From: Hyphomicrobium sp.
Lineage (GTDB): Bacteria > Pseudomonadota > Alphaproteobacteria > Rhizobiales > Hyphomicrobiaceae
Length of the DNA stretch: 13,982 nucleotides
NCBI GenBank assembly: GCA_025927515.1
Contig: JAICLG010000052.1
Location: forward strand, 1-13,982
Direction: 5' to 3'
Shown here in pieces: positions 1 through 6,931 of this stretch. The position numbers were made by a program, and so were the translations under genes. Below the pieces are notes generated by a model, which was not told where the DNA came from, did not search any database, and worked only from the letters and a program-made list of their open reading frames with translations. How positions within the stretch are numbered: the stretch's first letter is position 1; each line of letters begins with the position of its first letter.

Positions 1-386
1 CCAGATTTCTGCAGGCGAATTTCATTCGGCCCGCCGAGTGTTGCGCGTTCCGCGAAGAGCTCGACGCTGAATTTGCTCAACGTCGCGCGATAAGCAGCTT
101 CAAGGCGTGCAATCTCTTTGTCCTTCGAGGCGATCAGTGACGGCCAATCGAACTTGGGATCCTCAAGCATCCAGCCGAAGCCCGCTGCATCCTCGAACTC
201 GTCGGTGAAGCGGCTCGCATAGACGAGAAGCTTTTTCGGAACGCAACCGCGAATAACGCACGTGCCACCGACGCGATATTCTTCGGCAATCGCGACGCGC
301 GCGCCGTGGCTTGCCGCGATGCGCGCCGCGCGCACACCGCCCGATCCTGCTCCGATGACAAAGAGGTCGTAGTCGAATTCAGGCAT
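1..386 (-). CDS. gor: Glutathione reductase, N-terminal part (cut by window edge)
   Basis: Cytoplasmic FAD-dependent NADPH:glutathione disulfide reductase, which keeps glutathione reduced. Only the first 128 residues are present; the C-terminus lies beyond base 1. The start is ATG at 386-384. The protein opens with an FAD-binding Rossmann fold (GAGSGGVRAAR, about residues 12-22). It is followed by the redox-active disulfide motif GGTCVIRGCVPKK, with Cys43 and Cys48 four residues apart, as in class I pyridine nucleotide-disulfide oxidoreductases. The CVIRGC form is, as I recall, typical of bacterial glutathione reductases, which favours Gor over lipoamide dehydrogenase or mercuric reductase. 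It is third in a minus-strand run after rpiA and the DUF2059 gene, 16 nt downstream of the latter, so cotranscription is likely. Its own ribosome binding site is weak. Confidence 0.9.
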   Translation of the reverse strand, partial: MPEFDYDLFVIGAGSGGVRAARIAASHGARVAIAEEYRVGGTCVIRGCVPKKLLVYASRFTDEFEDAAGFGWMLEDPKFDWPSLIASKDKEIARLEAAYRATLSKFSVELFAERATLGGPNEIRLQKS

Positions 387-402
387 GCGAATGAGGCTCT
401 TG

Positions 403-897
403 CTATTTCGGCTCGGGCGCTGGCGGTGGCGGTGGCGTTGCCGCTTTCATTTCATCAGCGATTTTCTCGCTGTACTTCATGCCGATGGCTGCGCCCTTCT
501 GCATCAGCTCGGGTGTCTTGGCGATGAACTTCGCGCCCGCGCCGGAGCGATAGAAATCCGCGACCGTTTTCATTTCTTCGGCGGTGAAGGTCTGCGCGTA
601 GAGAACCGCGAAATCCGAAATCATCTGATCCTTATATTCGAGCAGCTTCTTCATTCCGGAATCGAATTGTGCCGAGAGCTTTTTGCCGGCCTCCGACGTA
701 TCGGCATTTGCGCCCTTCGCGAAGCCGCGCGACATGGCCTGAACCATGCCGTCCATCTGCTTGGTGACGCCGGTCACTTCCAACAGATCCCGGGCGGCTG
801 CGATGCGCGCCGGATCAACAGGCGGTGGCGTCTCCTCAGCGAATGTGGGCAGCGCGAAGCCAACGGCGAGAAAAAGCGCAAATAAAATTGAACGCAT
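403..897 (-). CDS. Secreted DUF2059 domain protein
   Basis: A 164-residue exported protein of unknown biochemical function. Residues 1-20 are a signal peptide (hydrophobic run LFALFLAVGFALP, cleavage expected near TFA-EE). The mature part is a helical DUF2059-type domain, with a run about residues 30-150 including FDSGMKKLLEYKDQMISDF and FYRSGAGAKFIAKTPE. The C-terminal tail is Pro-rich (ATPPPPPAPEPK) and probably disordered. The ATG at 897-895 has a GAGGAG Shine-Dalgarno at 906-911, inside the last codons of rpiA. The gap to the rpiA stop is only 2 nt, so translational coupling is likely. DUF2059 proteins are often found between rpiA and gor in alphaproteobacteria (from memory). A periplasmic location is inferred from the signal peptide. 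No catalytic residues can be named. Confidence 0.85.
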   Translation of the reverse strand: MRSILFALFLAVGFALPTFAEETPPPVDPARIAAARDLLEVTGVTKQMDGMVQAMSRGFAKGANADTSEAGKKLSAQFDSGMKKLLEYKDQMISDFAVLYAQTFTAEEMKTVADFYRSGAGAKFIAKTPELMQKGAAIGMKYSEKIADEMKAATPPPPPAPEPK

Positions 898-899
898 TA

Positions 900-1622
900 T
901 CAGGTCTCCTCATCGAAATCCGTTTCCTCTGCCGACAGCACCTCGATGCCCTGCGGACCGGCGACAATGCCGATGTCGGCGATGCCGAGAAATAGGCCGC
1001 TCTCCACAACGCCTGGAACAAGCTTCAAAGCGTCATCCAACGCTTCGGGGTCGTCAATCGCGCCGAAGAAACAATCGAGAATATGGTTGCCATTATCCGT
1101 CACATAGGGCGCACCGTTCGGGCCGGTGCGCAATTTGATTTCGCCCTCGCATCCGGCGTCCGCGGCCACTCCGGCGATGAGCCTTTCAGTTGCGGTAAGT
1201 CCGAAGGGCACGACTTCGATCGGCAGCGGGAAGCGGCCAAGCACATCGACACGCTTGCTGCTGTCGGCGATGATCACGACGCGTTCGGATGCGACGGCCA
1301 CAATCTTCTCTCGCAAAAGCGCGCCCCCGCCTCCCTTGATTAGCCTTAGCTCATCATCGATCTCATCGGCGCCGTCGACCGTCAGATCGAGTGCGGGATA
1401 TTGGTCCAGTGTCGCGAGCGGGATGCCGAGAGCCGCGGCCTGCGCGCGGGTCGCCTCCGACGTCGGCACACAGACAACCTTTAGGCCGGCTTTGACCTTG
1501 GCGCCGAGAAGCTCGACGAATCTGGCCGCCGTCGATCCCGTGCCCAGCCCCAGCTTCATGCCGTCTTCGACATAATTCAGCGCCTGCTCGGCCGCCTGTC
1601 GCTTCAAGTCGTCACTGCTCAT
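900..1622 (-). CDS. rpiA: Ribose-5-phosphate isomerase A
   Basis: Interconverts ribose 5-phosphate and ribulose 5-phosphate in the non-oxidative pentose phosphate pathway, in the cytoplasm. At 240 residues it is slightly longer than E. coli RpiA (219). Family motifs are intact: the phosphate-binding loop GLGTGST (25-31), SEATRAQA (55-62), VDGADEID (82-89) with the catalytic aspartates Asp83 and Asp86, and KGGGGALLREK (96-106) with Lys96 and the general base Glu105. The ATG at 1622-1620 is preceded by a GGGAG sequence at about 6 nt. It is the first gene of a minus-strand operon with the DUF2059 gene and gor, and is divergent from gph across 173 nt. The acidic C-terminal tail (residues about 230-240) extends past the family core. 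Confidence 0.96.
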   Translation of the reverse strand: MSSDDLKRQAAEQALNYVEDGMKLGLGTGSTAARFVELLGAKVKAGLKVVCVPTSEATRAQAAALGIPLATLDQYPALDLTVDGADEIDDELRLIKGGGGALLREKIVAVASERVVIIADSSKRVDVLGRFPLPIEVVPFGLTATERLIAGVAADAGCEGEIKLRTGPNGAPYVTDNGNHILDCFFGAIDDPEALDDALKLVPGVVESGLFLGIADIGIVAGPQGIEVLSAEETDFDEET

Positions 1623-1682
1623 GCCCGCTCCCAGGAATTCCGCCGTACCGTGACTTCAATGCTCACCCTATTCGGCGCGCCC

Positions 1683-1711
1683 TCTGTATGCTTCCGGCAA
1701 AGCCCTTTCAA
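1683..1711 (-). promoter_or_regulatory. Possible sigma-70 promoter for rpiA operon
   Basis: Read on the minus strand: TTGAAA (1711-1706), a 17-nt spacer, then TACAGA (1688-1683), about 60 nt before the rpiA start. The -35 matches 5 of 6 consensus bases; the -10 only 3 of 6. The position and spacing are right, but the call is tentative. A weaker plus-strand candidate for gph, GTGACA-N17-TACGGT at 1744-1772, lies in the same divergent gap. Confidence 0.35.
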
Positions 1712-1795
1712 GCGAGCGGCGTGCGACATGCCTTCGTGAAGCCGTGACAAGGGATAAGCCTGCCGGTACGGTGCGGCCTGATTTAAGGAGAATTC

Positions 1796-2479
1796 ATGAA
1801 GGGTTGGACGATTGTTTTCGACCTCGACGGGACCCTTGTGGACACCGCGCCCGATCTCGCAGAGGCAACCAATTATGTGCTCGGAACTTTGGGCCTCGGC
1901 CGCGTGAACGAACTCGAAATCCGACCCTTCGTCGGGCACGGAGCTTTGGCCATGATCGACGGCGCGATCAAATCGCATGGCCGGACCTTGTCCGAACGCG
2001 AGCTTCACGACCTCTTCGAAGTCTTCATCGCGTACTATAGTACACATATCGCCGAGCGGAGCCTTCCTTATCCGCATGTCGTCAAAACTTTGGAGGGGTT
2101 GCGGGACGCAGGTGCGACGCTCGCGGTCTGCACGAACAAGATCGAAATGCAGGCGAAGGCGGTTCTCTCGTCACTCAAGCTCGACGGTTACTTCTCGGCT
2201 CTGACGGGACGCGACAGCCTCGGCGCTTATAAGCCCGACCCGAAGCACCTCACCGGCACGATCGCGCGCGCGGGTGGCCGGCCAGAAGCGGCGATCATGG
2301 TCGGCGACAGCGAAACCGATATTCGCACCGCCAAAGCGGCCAAGATCCCAATCGTTGCCGTTAGCTTTGGCTACAGCATCGATCCGGTCGCCTCGTATGG
2401 CCCCGATGCGATCATCGACGATTATCGCAATCTGCCGCCAATCATCGGCAAGTTTGCAAACACGCCCGTCAGTACGTGA
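1796..2479 (+). CDS. gph: Phosphoglycolate phosphatase (HAD superfamily)
   Basis: Hydrolyses 2-phosphoglycolate to glycolate. That product comes from Rubisco oxygenation in autotrophs and from repair of oxidatively damaged DNA ends elsewhere. The 227-residue cytoplasmic HAD hydrolase shows all four motifs: FDLDGTLVDT (8-17) with nucleophile Asp9 and acid/base Asp11, CTNK for motif II, the lysine in YKPDPKHL for motif III, and GDSETDIRTA for motif IV. The helical cap between motifs I and II is of the Gph/PGP type. The ATG has a strong AAGGAG (1785-1790) 5 nt upstream. It is divergent from rpiA. Its 3' end overlaps the end of the convergent DsrE-family gene by 11 nt, so there is no room for a dedicated terminator. 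Another HAD sugar-phosphate phosphatase is possible, but linkage to rpiA favours Gph. Confidence 0.88.
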   Translation: MKGWTIVFDLDGTLVDTAPDLAEATNYVLGTLGLGRVNELEIRPFVGHGALAMIDGAIKSHGRTLSERELHDLFEVFIAYYSTHIAERSLPYPHVVKTLEGLRDAGATLAVCTNKIEMQAKAVLSSLKLDGYFSALTGRDSLGAYKPDPKHLTGTIARAGGRPEAAIMVGDSETDIRTAKAAKIPIVAVSFGYSIDPVASYGPDAIIDDYRNLPPIIGKFANTPVST

Positions 2480-2846
2480 GCACCTTGCTTTCGCCCGACA
2501 TGATCTCTTCGATGACGTGCGCCGCCCCGACAACGCCGCAGCATTCGGGGATCAGATCGTCCTTGTGCATGTCGAGAAGATCGAGGCCGGTCGAGCAGCA
2601 GAAGAACCTGACGCCGGCTGCGTGCGCGTCCTTGATGAAATCGTGCACTGAGCGCGGGTCGCCCGGCTTCAGGTGAATGTCGCCCGCCACGCCATTCTTG
2701 AGCAGCTTGGCAGACGAACCCGTGCAAATGACCTCGACGTGATACGACATGCCAGCGGCGACCGCTGCCTGAACGAGAGGCGGTCCCAGTTCGCCGGGTC
2801 GACAAGGGTCCGTATTCGCCAGGATGAATATCAGCTTCTGGGTCAT
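2469..2846 (-). CDS. DsrE-family protein, cysteine-rich
   Basis: A small (125-residue) cytoplasmic protein of the DsrE/TusD fold, whose members carry or relay sulfur on a cysteine, or are uncharacterised. It starts with the family beta-strand KLIFILANTDP and has HVEVICTGSSAKLL (about 36-49). The late FFCCSTGLDLL segment places Cys84 where the related DsrE and DsrE2-type proteins keep a cysteine. It has six cysteines, including the adjacent pairs Cys83-Cys84 and Cys102-Cys103 (ECCG). The start chosen is ATG 2846-2844 because GAGAGG lies about 8 nt upstream; an in-frame ATG at 2864 would add six residues. It follows the RND exporter gene by 72 nt on the same strand, so it is probably in the same transcript. 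Substrate and partner are unknown; no dsr, tus or sox genes are in the window. Confidence 0.82.
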   Translation of the reverse strand: MTQKLIFILANTDPCRPGELGPPLVQAAVAAGMSYHVEVICTGSSAKLLKNGVAGDIHLKPGDPRSVHDFIKDAHAAGVRFFCCSTGLDLLDMHKDDLIPECCGVVGAAHVIEEIMSGESKVLTY

Positions 2847-2918
2847 CGCGGCCTCTCGATGCACCTGCGCGCGTACGAGACTAACCTGCCTTCAGGCCAG
2901 CGGGCAACGGTGGCGGCT

Positions 2919-5234
2919 TCAGAAATGACCGCTGATATAACGGCGGTAGACGAGAATCGTCGCCGGAAGAAAGACGAGATCGGCGATGAGCGACGCGAGC
3001 AGCGTCACGCCGCAAACAAATCCGAACAAGCGCAACGACGGCAGGTCGGAAAAGACGGTCACGCCGAGGCCGAAAGCCAGGACGATCGTCGTCAGAATGA
3101 TCGCCGGTCCGACGAGCACGCGCGCCCTGCGGATGGCAAGCTCGGGCGGAATCCCCGGACCCTCTTCGAGCCGAAGCCGGTTCAGGAAGTGGATGAGTGC
3201 GTCAACTCCCAGTCCAAAAACAACCAGCAATGCGACGACCGACGCAAATTCGAGGCCGCCGCTCATGTAATAGAGCAACGCCCCTGACGCGACGACCGGA
3301 AAGAGTCCGGGCAGCAGGCTGATCAAACCGACGAACACTGACCGGAAAGCCAGCGCCAACAGCAAAGCCGCGACGAGCACGCAAAGCGGAATGCTTTCGT
3401 CGAGCTGAGAAATCATCCGGTAGCTGTTGCGCGCCGCGAGTGCGGGCAATCCCGTTACCGAAATCTCATAGTTCGGATATGCCTTGCGAACCGGATCGAG
3501 CGCCTTGTCCACCTTCTCGACAATCGGCAGGATCTTGCTTGCATCGACGTCCGGAAGCCGACCGGTAACGAGAACCGCATCCTGATCTTTGTCGATGAAA
3601 CGCCTGACCAGATGTTTGGGCAAAAGATTGACGTATTTCTTGATGGTCTCGACGTTGTCCTCGCCGCTCTCGCGCAGCCACAACCTCAGGCTTTCGAGCG
3701 ACCAGACGTTTCCAAGGCCCGCCGCCTTTTCTAGCGCGAGGTGCGTGTCCTCGATGACTTTCAGCGTCGCGGGGGCGTAGAGACTGGTGCTGCCCTTCTT
3801 CCAGCGAATCATGACGTGGAACGGATTGGCGCCGGTGAGTTTGGTATCGATGCGACCCGTGGCAGCGATCGCCTGTTCCCGGTCCGGCACTTGGTCGGCA
3901 AGCCGGTATCGCGGTTCGAGCTCAAGATGGAAGTGGGCAAATACGCCGAACAGCGCCAATCCAATCAACGTATAAAGTACAGCGTGCTCGACGACCCGGT
4001 CGACGACCACGCCGACAAACGTGCCGAGCGCGTCCATCATGCGGTCGGCCGGGGTATGCTCCCGTGCCAGCGTTTTTTCGTTGCGGATGAACACCAGCGC
4101 CAAGAGCGGCAACACGACGATGACAGCCAAGAACGAAATGCCGACGGCCATAGCGCCAGCTTCGCCGAAGTTCCGGATAAGGCCCGACTCCGAAAAAAGC
4201 AGCGCCAAGAAGGATAAGAGCGCAGCGCCATGCGCAAGCACGCAGGCAGGCCCGACCACGTTGATTGCGAAACGCACCGCATCGAGCTTGCTGTCGCCCT
4301 CGCGCAGCCGAATCCGGATGGCCGAGACCATCTGCATGCTGTCTGCGAAGCCCATCACCATGATCAGCGGCGTCATGACGTTGAGGAACAGATTGAGCTT
4401 GAATGAGAGCCAGCCCAAAAGGCCGAGCGACCACGTGACGGCAATGACCGGCGGCAGTGCGGCCACGAGCATCAGCGATACGCGACGGAAGAAGATCGCC
4501 GCGATCGTCGCGCCAAAAAGAAGACCAAGTCCGTTATAGACGATCTGGTCACGCTCAACGGCGTTATGGATTTCGAGTTTCATGACCGGCGCGCCGGCCA
4601 ACTTTACCGACAGTCCGGCCGGGTTGAGGTCCTGCTTCGCGGTTTCCTCTATTCCGGCGATGACCTCTTTTGGCGATTTCTCGCTTACGATTTTGCGATC
4701 AAGCGCCAATACCATCAGCGCCAACTGTCCATCAGCGGACAGAAACTTGCCCTTGACGATGTCGTTGTTCTTCAGCGCCGAGAGCACGGCGTCGAAGCCA
4801 GCCTGATCCTCGGGCAATTCATCGGGAACGACGGGGGGCGCATAACCCGTTGCGTCGGGCTTGCCACGCGCCGACAGCATCGAGACGATGCCATCGACCC
4901 CGTCGGTCAGTTGCAGGTCGGCGGCGGCATTGCCGAAAGCGGTCAATCCTTCGCGCGACAGAAGCTTCTTGCCTTCGACGACGACGAGAACGTCGTATTC
5001 GCTGGACGGAAACAGGCGATCGATCGCTTCGTAGGTTTTGTACTCGGGCGTGTTGGTCCGGAACAACTCGGACAGGCTGTCATCTACCTTGAGACGCATC
5101 AATCCCAAAGCGGCGATGGCGGTGATAAGGAGAATGATGAGTGTCGCAAGCAGCGGCGAGCGGAGCCCGATCAGGCCCAGCTTGTTCAGTCCCAGAGATA
5201 TCGGAAATGGACGTGGCGGCTCGTCGAGCTGCAA
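2919..5234 (-). CDS. RND-superfamily exporter, MMPL/HAE3 type
   Basis: Inner-membrane, proton-driven RND transporter of the MMPL/HAE3 (COG1033-like) group, whose characterised members move lipids or hydrophobic molecules. Counting from the TTG start (771 residues), TM1 is at about 28-46, followed by a large periplasmic domain, a cluster of five helices at about 235-385, TM7 at about 418-436, a second periplasmic domain, and five helices at about 615-763. The two halves carry equivalent acidic helix residues: GFADSMQM (Asp298) and VFGLGVDALIHF (Asp678). Start choice: TTG 5234-5232 has GGGAGGA 5 nt upstream and puts TM1 near the N-terminus as usual; ATG 5321 has no visible Shine-Dalgarno, and the frame stays open to a TTG at 5369. 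It is upstream of the dsrE-like gene and divergent from the secreted-protein gene. A hopanoid exporter (HpnN-like) role is conceivable but not shown. Confidence 0.88.
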   Translation of the reverse strand: MQLDEPPRPFPISLGLNKLGLIGLRSPLLATLIILLITAIAALGLMRLKVDDSLSELFRTNTPEYKTYEAIDRLFPSSEYDVLVVVEGKKLLSREGLTAFGNAAADLQLTDGVDGIVSMLSARGKPDATGYAPPVVPDELPEDQAGFDAVLSALKNNDIVKGKFLSADGQLALMVLALDRKIVSEKSPKEVIAGIEETAKQDLNPAGLSVKLAGAPVMKLEIHNAVERDQIVYNGLGLLFGATIAAIFFRRVSLMLVAALPPVIAVTWSLGLLGWLSFKLNLFLNVMTPLIMVMGFADSMQMVSAIRIRLREGDSKLDAVRFAINVVGPACVLAHGAALLSFLALLFSESGLIRNFGEAGAMAVGISFLAVIVVLPLLALVFIRNEKTLAREHTPADRMMDALGTFVGVVVDRVVEHAVLYTLIGLALFGVFAHFHLELEPRYRLADQVPDREQAIAATGRIDTKLTGANPFHVMIRWKKGSTSLYAPATLKVIEDTHLALEKAAGLGNVWSLESLRLWLRESGEDNVETIKKYVNLLPKHLVRRFIDKDQDAVLVTGRLPDVDASKILPIVEKVDKALDPVRKAYPNYEISVTGLPALAARNSYRMISQLDESIPLCVLVAALLLALAFRSVFVGLISLLPGLFPVVASGALLYYMSGGLEFASVVALLVVFGLGVDALIHFLNRLRLEEGPGIPPELAIRRARVLVGPAIILTTIVLAFGLGVTVFSDLPSLRLFGFVCGVTLLASLIADLVFLPATILVYRRYISGHF

Positions 5235-5474
5235 GCTTTCCTCCCCCCACGCGACTTCGATCCCCAAAGAAGTCGCGGCCGCGCCTTCCACCGTCTCACG
5301 TGATTTTCCGACACATCGCATTTTGCAAGGGTCGAGCGCAAGGCCACGTGGCACGCAGGACACGGTCAAAGTTTAGCTGGATTCGAGCCTGCGACAGAGA
5401 AGCAGGTGTGGCCGGTTTCATTTGCACGCGCAAAGCGGTACGAAGCGACAACTCCGCGCGTACAAGGACCCCGC

Positions 5475-5999
5475 ATGCGACTGCTTCCTGCACCAAGGCC
5501 CCTTCTCGCGACGATCCTATCGATCGTCGCCTGCACAGCTCTTTTCGCGCCCAGTGCCTTTGCGAGAAAAGCCGTAGTCGGACCCGTTGCCTTCGAAGTG
5601 CCGGATGATTTCAACGATGTCGCGGGACCGCAGCCCCTGTTGCATGAGGACGCATCAGGAATCTCCGTCGAGGTTTCGGAGCTGCCGCCGCAAGCTCTGC
5701 AAGAATTCAAAGGACCGCAATTCCTCGAATTTCTGGCAAGTCAGGGTTATACGCATGCCGCTTACGAAAATGGCGCGCTGAAGCGAAGCGATCCGCACAC
5801 GTACGTGTTAGCCGATGCCATGGGAAAGCAGGGACCCGAATCGCGGTTTATCCTGGTCCTTGGCGGCTCGGGACGCGCGGCCATCGTGACGGCGTACGCT
5901 CCGAAAAGCCAAATCCAGAACGGACATGCGAGCCGGGCCGCCATCGAAGCCATCCTATCTAGCGCATCCGTGCTGCCCGCCACTGCTGCAAAGCCTTGA
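5475..5999 (+). CDS. Secreted protein of unknown function
   Basis: I do not recognise this 174-residue protein. It has a clear signal peptide (positively charged start, hydrophobic LLATILSIVACTALFA, cleavage likely after SAFA near residue 30). The mature part is about 144 residues. It begins VGPVAFEVPDDFNDV, followed by alternating strands and helices (ISVEVSELP, QFLEFLASQGY, YVLADAMG, RFILVLGGSGRAAIVTAY) and a last amphipathic helix. Small proteins of the PsbP/DcrB/Mog1 fold look similar, but that is a guess from its pattern. The start chosen is ATG 5475, with AAGGA at 5464-5468 and the signal peptide immediately after; the open frame extends up to a GTG at 5406. It is divergent from the RND exporter. 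The tRNA promoter begins 5 nt after its stop. Confidence 0.75.
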   Translation: MRLLPAPRPLLATILSIVACTALFAPSAFARKAVVGPVAFEVPDDFNDVAGPQPLLHEDASGISVEVSELPPQALQEFKGPQFLEFLASQGYTHAAYENGALKRSDPHTYVLADAMGKQGPESRFILVLGGSGRAAIVTAYAPKSQIQNGHASRAAIEAILSSASVLPATAAKP

Positions 6000-6003
6000 A
6001 TGC

Positions 6004-6033
6004 TTGACAGTCTCCAGCGGGTGCTCGCATAAG
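6004..6033 (+). promoter_or_regulatory. Promoter of tRNA-Val
   Basis: A perfect -35 TTGACA (6004-6009), an 18-nt spacer and CATAAG (6028-6033) as -10, ending 14 nt before the first base of the tRNA. It starts 5 nt after the stop codon of the preceding gene, so the tRNA has its own promoter. Confidence 0.65.
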
Positions 6034-6047
6034 GTCCGTCTTCAGGA

Positions 6048-6122
6048 GGGCGGTTAGCTCAGCGGTAGAGCACACGCTTCACACGCGTGGGGTCACAGGT
6101 TCAATCCCTGTACCGCCCACCA
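6048..6122 (+). tRNA. tRNA-Val (anticodon CAC)
   Basis: A complete cloverleaf by eye. The acceptor stem is GGGCGGT (6048-6054) with ACCGCCC (6112-6118). The D stem is GCTC/GAGC. The anticodon stem is CACGC/GCGTG around loop TTCACAC, giving anticodon CAC for valine codon GTG. The variable region is GGGTC. The T stem is ACAGG/CCTGT with loop TTCAATC. Discriminator A and the CCA end are encoded (6119-6122). The total is 75 nt with CCA. No integrated element follows it. Confidence 0.96.
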
Positions 6123-6129
6123 CCAGGCT

Positions 6130-6152
6130 CTTCGAATCCCGAGGCTTTTTTT
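6130..6152 (+). terminator. Probable rho-independent terminator of tRNA-Val
   Basis: A short hairpin CTTCG-AATCC-CGAGG (6130-6144, one G-T pair), followed by C and seven T (6146-6152), 8 nt after the tRNA CCA end. The stem is weak, but the T-run and position fit. Confidence 0.55.
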
Positions 6153-6303
6153 ATTCGCTTTGGCCTCGTGCTCACATTCTGCTTCCGGGGCGAACACGGT
6201 TAAGAGCCACGGTTGCGCTGCACTATGCGATTTCCTGCACAAATTCGGAATTTGGCCACGAAAGACCGGCATGCGTCGGCATGGGGAACGAGGGAGAATA
6301 TTC

Positions 6304-6852
6304 ATGTCACTGAAACACCTAGGGATCGCAATATTGGCGCTTGCGACGATCGTCGGCGCGTCGTCTCAAAGCAAAGCCGCGTCGCGCGGGGAAATCGATG
6401 CCGGAGTCGATGCGACGCTCCACACCTTCTATTACCAAGTTCGCGGCGCTCGCGAGCTGGCCCACAAAGCCGTCGGCATGCTCGTCTTTCCATCGATCGT
6501 GAAGGCTGGGTTCGGATTCGGCGGGGAGTACGGCGAAGGCGCTCTCCTCATCCGCGGCCGGACCGCAGGCTATTATAACGACATCTCCGCCTCATTCGGA
6601 TTTCAGCTCGGCATCCAATCGCGCTCGGTCATCATAATGTTCATGACCCCTCATGCGCTCGATCAGTTTCGTAACACCGCCGGCTGGAAAGTCGGGGTCG
6701 ATGGCTCCGTGGCGATCATCACTGTAGGCATCGGCGGTTCAATCGATACGAACAAAATCACAAGCCCGGTCGTCGGCTTCGTCCTCGATCCGCAGGGGCT
6801 GATGTATAACCTGACTCTCGAGGGTTCGAAGATATCGCGGATTTCCAGGTAA
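6304..6852 (+). CDS. Exported SYLF/Ysc84-domain lipid-binding protein
   Basis: A 182-residue exported protein with a signal peptide (residues 1-26, hydrophobic LGIAILALATIVGAS) and then a single SYLF (YSC84-like) domain. Family marks are the early LVFPSIVKAGFGFGGEYGEG, the GYYNDISASFGFQLGIQS segment, a Gly/hydrophobic strand with AIITVGIGGSI, and the closing LTLEGSKISRI. SYLF domains bind phosphoinositides and actin in eukaryotes; the bacterial exported versions are annotated as lipid-binding, without a defined substrate. The ATG at 6304 has GGGAG about 7 nt upstream; the open frame runs back to 6160 but lacks a signal there. A 15-nt inverted repeat lies 50 nt before the start. It is followed, beyond a 22-nt palindrome, by the yceI-like gene on the same strand. 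Confidence 0.85.
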   Translation: MSLKHLGIAILALATIVGASSQSKAASRGEIDAGVDATLHTFYYQVRGARELAHKAVGMLVFPSIVKAGFGFGGEYGEGALLIRGRTAGYYNDISASFGFQLGIQSRSVIIMFMTPHALDQFRNTAGWKVGVDGSVAIITVGIGGSIDTNKITSPVVGFVLDPQGLMYNLTLEGSKISRISR

Positions 6853-6856
6853 GCGT

Positions 6857-6878
6857 CGCTGTTCCCTAGGGAACAGCG
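6857..6878. repeat. Perfect 22-nt palindrome (operator or hairpin)
   Basis: Two 11-nt arms (CGCTGTTCCCT and its complement) with no spacer, starting 5 nt after the SYLF gene stop and ending 54 nt before the yceI-like start. As RNA it would give a hairpin of about 9 pairs, but no T-run follows (next bases CTAACCCTCGC). A regulator site for the downstream gene, or an mRNA 3' hairpin, are both possible. Confidence 0.6.
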
Positions 6879-6931
6879 CTAACCCTCGCTTTTGCTGTCC
6901 ACTCCCATAGTAACTGATGAGAGGGGCAGTA

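Noticed and set aside
385..885. 166-residue plus-strand open frame
   Set aside because: Antisense to the DUF2059 gene, whose signal peptide and ribosome binding site support the minus strand.
1619..2077. 152-residue minus-strand open frame across the rpiA/gph gap
   Set aside because: Overlaps the start of gph antisense and has no ribosome binding site or recognisable domain.
4566..5303. 245-residue plus-strand open frame
   Set aside because: Antisense shadow of the RND exporter, which has full family features on the other strand.
5421..5434. Small inverted repeat TTTGC-ACGC-GCAAA upstream of the secreted protein gene
   Set aside because: Only 5-bp arms; such repeats are expected by chance in a window of this size.
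6121..6145. TTCGAATCCC after the tRNA, resembling a T-loop of a second tRNA or an att repeat
   Set aside because: No matching acceptor, D or anticodon arms, and no integrase nearby; it forms the terminator hairpin instead.
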